DNA from: JAFAGX01 sp035624215
Lineage (GTDB): Bacteria > Acidobacteriota > Terriglobia > Terriglobales > Acidobacteriaceae
DNA: 64,000 bases
Assembly: GCA_035624215.1 (NCBI GenBank)
Contig: DASPRY010000120.1
Coordinates: 1 to 64,000 of the forward strand
Reading direction: 5' to 3'
The number at the start of each line of letters is the position of its first letter. Positions within the stretch are counted from its first letter, which is position 1. Below the pieces are notes generated by a model. That model worked only from the letters and a program-made list of their open reading frames with translations, did no database searches and was not told where the DNA came from. Below are positions 59,353 through 64,000 of this stretch, one piece after another. Position numbers and translations under genes: made by a program.

Positions 59353-60714
59353 ATGGCCCTGCCCACGGTTCAATCCCGTCCGCAACTGTTGCGCGAACTG
59401 GGTATCAGCGAGGCCTGCGCGGTAGTGGTGGGCACGATCATCGGGAGCGGGATTTTCCTGGTTCCCGCTGAAATGATGCAGGCAGTTGGCTCTGCGAAGC
59501 TGGTGTACCTGGTATGGCTGGTGGGAGGGTTGCTGTCGTTTTTCGGAGCGCTAACCTACGCCGAACTGGGCGCTATGAAACCGCAGGCCGGCGGCGAGTA
59601 CGTCTACGTGCGTGATGCTTACGGGCCATTGGCCGGATTTCTGTATGGCTGGACCTGGTTTGTGATTGCGAAGCCGGCATCGATTGCGACCATTACGACC
59701 GGCCTGGTGCGAATCCTGGGCACGTTTTCGATCTTCGGTTTCGTTACGCGGTCAATCATCGGTCCGATCACCTACGGACAGTTGGTCGCCATCGGCGCTG
59801 CAGTCCTGATTTCGTTCCTGAATTACGTCGGGATCAAGAAAGCCGGAGAATTCCAACTGATCTTCACTTTATTAAAGATCGGCATCATTCTCGCCATCGT
59901 CGTTATCGGGTTCACATATGGCGCGGGAAGCTGGCGCCACTTCGCTGAAAATTATGCCGGGGCGAAAGGTGGTATTGCGGGATTCATGGCTGCGCTGGTA
60001 GCGGCACTTTGGGCTTATGACGGCTGGAATGATCTGAATATGGTTTCGGAGGAAATCCGCGAACCGGAGAGAAATATTCCGCTGGCACTGATCGTCGGCG
60101 TGGCGACGGTGGGTGCGCTCTATATGCTGGTGAACGCGGCGGTGCAGTTCGTGATGCCTGCGCAGGCCATTGCAGCTTCGCCGCGCCCGGCCTCGGATGC
60201 GATCGGTTTGGTTCTGGGTTCGGCGGGAGCGGCGATCGTTTCGGCTGGGATGGCCGTATCAATGCTAGTAACGCTGAACGGCACCATTATGAGTGGTGCG
60301 CGCGTACCGTTCGCGCTGGCACGCGACCGCTACTTTTTCTCGACATTGGCCGAAGTTCACCCCCGCTATCACACGCCTTCCGTTGCCCTTATTGTGCAGG
60401 CCGTGCTCGCGATCATTCTGTTGTTGCTGGGCGGAAGCTTTCGTCAGTTCTTCTCACTCGCCATTTTCGCTGAGTGGCTCTTCTATATGATTGCGGGGAG
60501 CACAGTGTTTGTTTTCCGCCGCCGCGATCCGCAAGCTTGCCGTCCTTACCGCGTTTGGGGATATCCGGTGGTTCCAGTGCTGTTCGTGCTCGCCTCTGCC
60601 CTGCTGCTCTACTACACCTTTACCGACAATTTTCGGAATTCAGCCCTGGGTTGCCTGGTGATTCTGGCGGGGGTACCGGTTTTCTATGCTTTTGCCCGGC
60701 AACGCCGTAACTGA
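59353..60714 (+). CDS. APC-superfamily amino-acid permease
   Basis: 453 residues with about 12 membrane helices. The N-terminal signature SEACAVVVGTIIGSGIFLVP and GALTYAELGAMKPQAGGEYV are typical of the APC/LAT branch, as are AYDGWNDLNMVSEEIREPER and LPFALARDRYFFSTLAEVHP-like ARVPFALARDRYFF. It should exchange or import neutral amino acids across the inner membrane; substrate not predictable. It is preceded by a 159-bp gap after the tolC remnant, so it has its own promoter. Confidence 0.9.
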   Translation: MALPTVQSRPQLLRELGISEACAVVVGTIIGSGIFLVPAEMMQAVGSAKLVYLVWLVGGLLSFFGALTYAELGAMKPQAGGEYVYVRDAYGPLAGFLYGWTWFVIAKPASIATITTGLVRILGTFSIFGFVTRSIIGPITYGQLVAIGAAVLISFLNYVGIKKAGEFQLIFTLLKIGIILAIVVIGFTYGAGSWRHFAENYAGAKGGIAGFMAALVAALWAYDGWNDLNMVSEEIREPERNIPLALIVGVATVGALYMLVNAAVQFVMPAQAIAASPRPASDAIGLVLGSAGAAIVSAGMAVSMLVTLNGTIMSGARVPFALARDRYFFSTLAEVHPRYHTPSVALIVQAVLAIILLLLGGSFRQFFSLAIFAEWLFYMIAGSTVFVFRRRDPQACRPYRVWGYPVVPVLFVLASALLLYYTFTDNFRNSALGCLVILAGVPVFYAFARQRRN

Positions 60715-60882
60715 TCCCTCCTTTGCCGATTTTTGCGTGCGCCTGTCGTCCATGATCTAGGCGGTTACCGAAGTACACGGGCAGCAGGCACGTTTACGGC
60801 TAAACAAGTCTCTCGTAGCTTGAGATTTACCCGCGCGTGAACCTCCCCGGAGTGCGGGGTGCCTTCGGGAGCTCGAATAGCT

Positions 60883-61803
60883 ATGCCTGACAACTTGACT
60901 TTGGGCCTTCTGCCCGAGCGCAAGAGGGACTGGCGCAAATTTGCCGCCAGCTACGGCCTTGAAATTGTCTTAATTCTGCTTCTTCTGGGCCTCAGGCTGG
61001 TGTTTCCCGACCAACTGCAATTTCACCCAAGAGAAGTTACCGAACTAATTCCGCCGCCCGCACCTCAGCCCGAGCCGATAAAGGCTGAAGCGCCCAAACC
61101 TGCGCCCGCGCCGGTGCCATTGCCGACGCCGATAAGTCCGCCAAAATTGATCGTGCCGAAGGAAGTTGTGGCTCAACCCAAGAAACTGCCCGAGCCTCCG
61201 AAGATTGCAACTGAATTCAAACCGCCGCAGTTCGAGCCGCCACGCGCAGTCGTGCCCAAGGTCGTATATACGGGTTCGTTCACCAATTCATCTCCCGCGG
61301 CGGTTAGCGCTCCGACGCAGAAGGTCCAGACGGCAGGATTTGGCGACCCCAATGGCCTGCCCGGTTCCGGCAAGGAGAATGCCCGACTGACTGCGGCGGC
61401 GCTTGGGTCTTTCGATTCCATGGGAGGGGGGCTAAGTGGCGGGACCAGCAGTGCCAGAGTGGTGCAGAGCGCAGGCTTTGGCGCACAGGAGATCGCTCAA
61501 GCCAAGCCGCGGCAGACCGACAATGGCCCTCCGACAACGCCGGTTGAGATTCTTTCCAAGCCGAATCCGGTTTACACCGAGGAAGCCCGCCAGCTCCGCC
61601 TCGAAGGAGAAGTGCTGCTGGAGGTCATGTTTGGAGCCAATGGCCAGTTACAGGTGAATCGCGTGGTGCGCGGATTGGGTCACGGTCTGGATGAAGCCGC
61701 GGTCGCGGCAGCCAGCAAAATTCAGTTCAAGCCGGCCGCGCGCAACGGATCGCCGGTAGATTCGACGTCGATCGTACATGTGATTTTTCAGCTCGCGTAT
61801 TGA
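60883..61803 (+). CDS. TonB-family energy-transducing protein
   Basis: 306 residues from the ATG at 60883. An N-terminal membrane anchor (IVLILLLLGLRLVFP, about 27-42) is followed by a Pro-rich stretch (IPPPAPQPEPIKAEAPKPAP) and a C-terminal TonB domain: PVEILSKPNPVYTEEARQLR, LEGEVLLEVMFGANGQLQVN and AAVAAASKIQFKPA. TonB proteins link the inner-membrane proton-motive force to outer-membrane receptors. ExbB and ExbD are not in the window. It is followed 19 bp later by an M48 protease gene and probably forms an operon with it. Confidence 0.85.
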   Translation: MPDNLTLGLLPERKRDWRKFAASYGLEIVLILLLLGLRLVFPDQLQFHPREVTELIPPPAPQPEPIKAEAPKPAPAPVPLPTPISPPKLIVPKEVVAQPKKLPEPPKIATEFKPPQFEPPRAVVPKVVYTGSFTNSSPAAVSAPTQKVQTAGFGDPNGLPGSGKENARLTAAALGSFDSMGGGLSGGTSSARVVQSAGFGAQEIAQAKPRQTDNGPPTTPVEILSKPNPVYTEEARQLRLEGEVLLEVMFGANGQLQVNRVVRGLGHGLDEAAVAAASKIQFKPAARNGSPVDSTSIVHVIFQLAY

Positions 61804-61822
61804 GAGAAGAGAGCATTAAGCC

Positions 61823-63571
61823 ATGAAGAATTGGAGAGCAATCATATCCGCCACAGTGCTGATCACGATCAGCGCTGTCGCGCAGCAGCCGCCGGCGAAA
61901 AATGCGGAGCCCGCGAAAGTGCAATCAGCATCCTCAGCCGTTGGCGACGCTTCCAGCACTTCTGCCGCGAAATCCGGAAGCGCGCCCATGACCATGGAAC
62001 AGGTTGTGGACCGCACCATTCAGCGTGAGCACGCGCTGATGGGTTTTCTGCGCACGCGCACGCCGCTGGTTGAAACTTACCTGCAAAACCTGAAACGCGA
62101 TCCTGAACTCGGCGCTACCCCCAAGGATGATCGCTATTTTCTTGGCCGCCTGGACCTGGCGACCACGGTCGAGCGCCGCGACTATCTGTTTAAAGAGGAA
62201 AGTTTCGAAAAAAATCTGCTGGGCGGCTTCACCAAGCTTTTCAGGCTCGAATATGACCCGATGGGATTTTCCTGGATGATCTTCGCCGACCGCGAGGAGT
62301 TTGACCGCGCCCACTACGATTTCAAATATCTGCGGCGCGAGTTCCTGGGAGATGTGCGCTGCTTTGTGTTCGACGTCACGCCGAAGAAAGACGCCGGAAA
62401 AGGACGCTTCCTGGGCCGCATCTGGGTGGAAGACCAGGATTTCAATATCGTGCGCTTGAATGGCACTTATGCTCCCCGCCCCAAGAACGCCTACTTCTTT
62501 CACCTGGATAGTTGGCGCCTCAATCTGATTCCCGGCTACTGGCTGCCCGCTTACGTCTACAGTGAAGAAGGCGATTTCAGCTACGGCTCCAAAGACAAGG
62601 TGGCATTCAAGGCACAGACCCGCATATGGGGCTATGAGATCAAGAAGAAAACTCAGGAGAACGAACTGGCGCAGATCACCGTGGATGCTGTAAAGGATGA
62701 AAGCCCCACGGCAACCGATCCGTCGCCCTTGGCGGCGCAACGGGAATGGCAACAGCAGGCGGAAGACAATGTGATTGAACGGTTGGAGGCGGCCGGATTG
62801 CTCGCTCCCAGCGGGGATGTCGACAAGATTCTGTTGACGGTGGTCAACAATCTAATGATCACAAATAATATTGATCTTCCCGGCCAGGTGCGCACCCGGA
62901 CCATGCTGACAACTCCGCTGGAGACGTTCAGCGTGGGCAATACGATTGTCGTCAGCCGTGGTCTGGTTGACGTGCTGCCAGACGAAGCCTGCCTGGCGAT
63001 GGTGCTTTCGCATGAACTGGCGCACATCGCTCTAGGGCACAATCTGGGCAGCAAATTCGCTTTTACTGATCGCATGCTGTTTTCCGATCAGTCGACGTAT
63101 CAGAATTTCGGATTCCGCCACAGCCCTGAGGAAGAAACTGCGGCCGACGCCAAGGCTCTGGAGATGCTCAAGAAATCTCCTTACGCCGCGAAACTGGATT
63201 CCGCCAGCCTGTTCCTAAAAGAACTTTCGGCGCGAGCGCCGGAGATTGCGGCGCTGCTGACTCCGCATCTGGGCAACAGCTTTACCAATGACAAAGGACA
63301 ACTGGTGCGTATGCCGGAATTGGCGAATGCCGGGCCTGAACTGAAGCCCGACAAGCTCGATCAGGTTGCCGCATTGCCCCTGGGAGGGCGCCTGAAAGTG
63401 AATGCCTGGGATGATCAGGTGGAACTGATCAAGGCCGCGCCGGTAAGTCTTCTCTCCGCCCGCGATAAAATGCCGTTCGAAGTGACGCCGTTCTTCCCGC
63501 GCCTGAGCCGGTTGGAAACTGGCAGCAGGGTGGCGCCAACGACCGTGGCGAATCGTACGCCGCAAAAGTAG
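61823..63571 (+). CDS. Secreted M48-family zinc protease
   Basis: 582 residues with a signal peptide (MKNWRAIISATVLITISAVA). About residues 60-300 form a novel beta-rich region with MGFSWMIFADREEF and FHLDSWRLNLIPGYWLPAYV. A gluzincin domain follows: MVLSHELAHIALGH is the HExxH zinc site and EEETAADAKALEML supplies the third Glu. It should act in the periplasm on misfolded or outer-membrane proteins, as BepA does. TonB-like gene upstream in the same direction. Start chosen at the first ATG after GAGAGCATTAAGCC. Confidence 0.85.
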   Translation: MKNWRAIISATVLITISAVAQQPPAKNAEPAKVQSASSAVGDASSTSAAKSGSAPMTMEQVVDRTIQREHALMGFLRTRTPLVETYLQNLKRDPELGATPKDDRYFLGRLDLATTVERRDYLFKEESFEKNLLGGFTKLFRLEYDPMGFSWMIFADREEFDRAHYDFKYLRREFLGDVRCFVFDVTPKKDAGKGRFLGRIWVEDQDFNIVRLNGTYAPRPKNAYFFHLDSWRLNLIPGYWLPAYVYSEEGDFSYGSKDKVAFKAQTRIWGYEIKKKTQENELAQITVDAVKDESPTATDPSPLAAQREWQQQAEDNVIERLEAAGLLAPSGDVDKILLTVVNNLMITNNIDLPGQVRTRTMLTTPLETFSVGNTIVVSRGLVDVLPDEACLAMVLSHELAHIALGHNLGSKFAFTDRMLFSDQSTYQNFGFRHSPEEETAADAKALEMLKKSPYAAKLDSASLFLKELSARAPEIAALLTPHLGNSFTNDKGQLVRMPELANAGPELKPDKLDQVAALPLGGRLKVNAWDDQVELIKAAPVSLLSARDKMPFEVTPFFPRLSRLETGSRVAPTTVANRTPQK

Positions 63572-63658
63572 AGCCGGTCACGTCTTCGGATCCCATCCTT
63601 CGAAAACCGCAGCGGCGTGGCGCTTGACGGCTTCCCATATTTCTGCAAATATAGAAAG

Positions 63659-64000
63659 ATGCAGAGTGCCTCGGTTACGCGGTACGCGGATATGTTCTCC
63701 GCCATGGGGACGGAGCCGAGGCTGCGCATCATGCAGCTCCTTCTGTCGGCGCACCCTGAGGGGTTGGTAGTCGGCGAGATTCAAGGGGAACTCGGAATTC
63801 CCAACTCCACCCTTTCCCATCATCTCGACAAGCTCAAGAACGAAGATCTGGTGTGCGTGCGGCGCGAGAGCACGTTTCTGCGCTACACGGCGAACACGGA
63901 GGCGCTGCGCGAACTGCTGCAGTTTCTTTATGCCGAGTGTTGTACTCGCAATCGCGCTTTCAAACCGCAAGAGATTGTGCAAATAGGAGGGCAGCGTGGC
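63659..64000 (+). CDS. ArsR-family transcriptional regulator, 3' end off the window
   Basis: 114 codons are visible from an ATG at 63659 to the window edge with no stop. RYADMFSAMGTEPRLRIMQL is the start of the winged-helix domain, and IPNSTLSHHLDKLKNEDLVC the recognition helix, typical of ArsR/SmtB regulators. The usual CxC metal site in the recognition helix is absent; instead AECCTRN near the C terminus has two adjacent Cys that could bind arsenite or another metal(loid). It follows the M48 gene by 87 bp in the same direction. A GGAGGG near 63990 could be the ribosome site of the next gene. Confidence 0.85.
   Translation, partial: MQSASVTRYADMFSAMGTEPRLRIMQLLLSAHPEGLVVGEIQGELGIPNSTLSHHLDKLKNEDLVCVRRESTFLRYTANTEALRELLQFLYAECCTRNRAFKPQEIVQIGGQRG

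Noticed and set aside
1..64000. CRISPR arrays, rRNA genes, complete insertion sequences
   Set aside because: No regularly spaced direct repeats, no rRNA-like conserved blocks and no transposase frame were seen.

Overview
The window looks like a chromosomal segment of an Acidobacteriota bacterium (Terriglobia/Koribacter-like), judged from gene content rather than from any search. It has several very large Ser/Thr kinases carrying TolB/TPR or beta-propeller tails, PilZ proteins with coiled coils, PEGA-domain secreted proteins, small acidobacterial-style conserved proteins (RARW-type, zinc-ribbon, DUF6982-like), LpxD (so a Gram-negative envelope), a fused KorA with KorB, and a tetraether-synthase-like radical SAM protein. 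Genes are mostly single or in short operons on both strands, with GC-rich codon use throughout.

Layout. 1-1.2 kb: end of a tyrosine integrase, tRNA-Lys(TTT), a small HTH protein and an inverted 46-bp copy of the tRNA-Lys 3' half, together the edge of a mobile island. 1.3-3.7 kb: two tandem secreted beta-helix proteins with almost identical leaders. 4-12.3 kb: two kinase-TolB-TPR receptors flanking a PilZ/coiled-coil protein; the first kinase is split by an in-frame amber codon. 12.4-16.2 kb: small conserved genes and a radical SAM protein of the Tes/Mss (membrane-spanning lipid) type. 16.5-18.5 kb: an unusual 90-nt class II tRNA-like gene with a Gly-type GCC anticodon (allo-tRNA candidate), a PD-(D/E)XK nuclease and a DUF2971 protein. 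18.5-26 kb: twin PEGA proteins, acetyl-CoA synthetase, a methyltransferase and a membrane sulfatase-fold enzyme. 26-28.6 kb: a third kinase, frameshifted near its end. 28.9-45.5 kb: housekeeping genes (M3 peptidase, korAB, accA, dnaE, a CCA-adding-type nucleotidyltransferase, lpxD, ubiD) interspersed with small palindromic repeats, two of them inserted in frame inside ubiD. 45.7-49.9 kb: small enzymes, a PilZ protein, and a Sel1-repeat membrane protein behind a possible structured leader RNA.

50.0-58.3 kb is the most striking part: a compact gene cluster made of an alpha/beta-hydrolase-fold protein without the usual nucleophile, an 865-aa protein that fuses a ketosynthase to a chain-length-factor-like second ketosynthase (type II PKS KSalpha-KSbeta in one chain), an aromatic hydroxylase, a UbiG-like methyltransferase, a UbiA-like prenyltransferase and, convergent with these, a metallo-beta-lactamase-fold hydrolase. 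I read this as an undescribed biosynthetic cluster for a hydroxylated, methylated and possibly prenylated aromatic polyketide. No acyl carrier protein is visible in it. It is bordered by a chimeric remnant of a tolC gene. 59.3-64 kb: an amino-acid permease, a TonB-like protein, a secreted M48 protease and the start of an ArsR-type regulator that runs off the window.

All family names are from motif recognition by eye; no database search was run.
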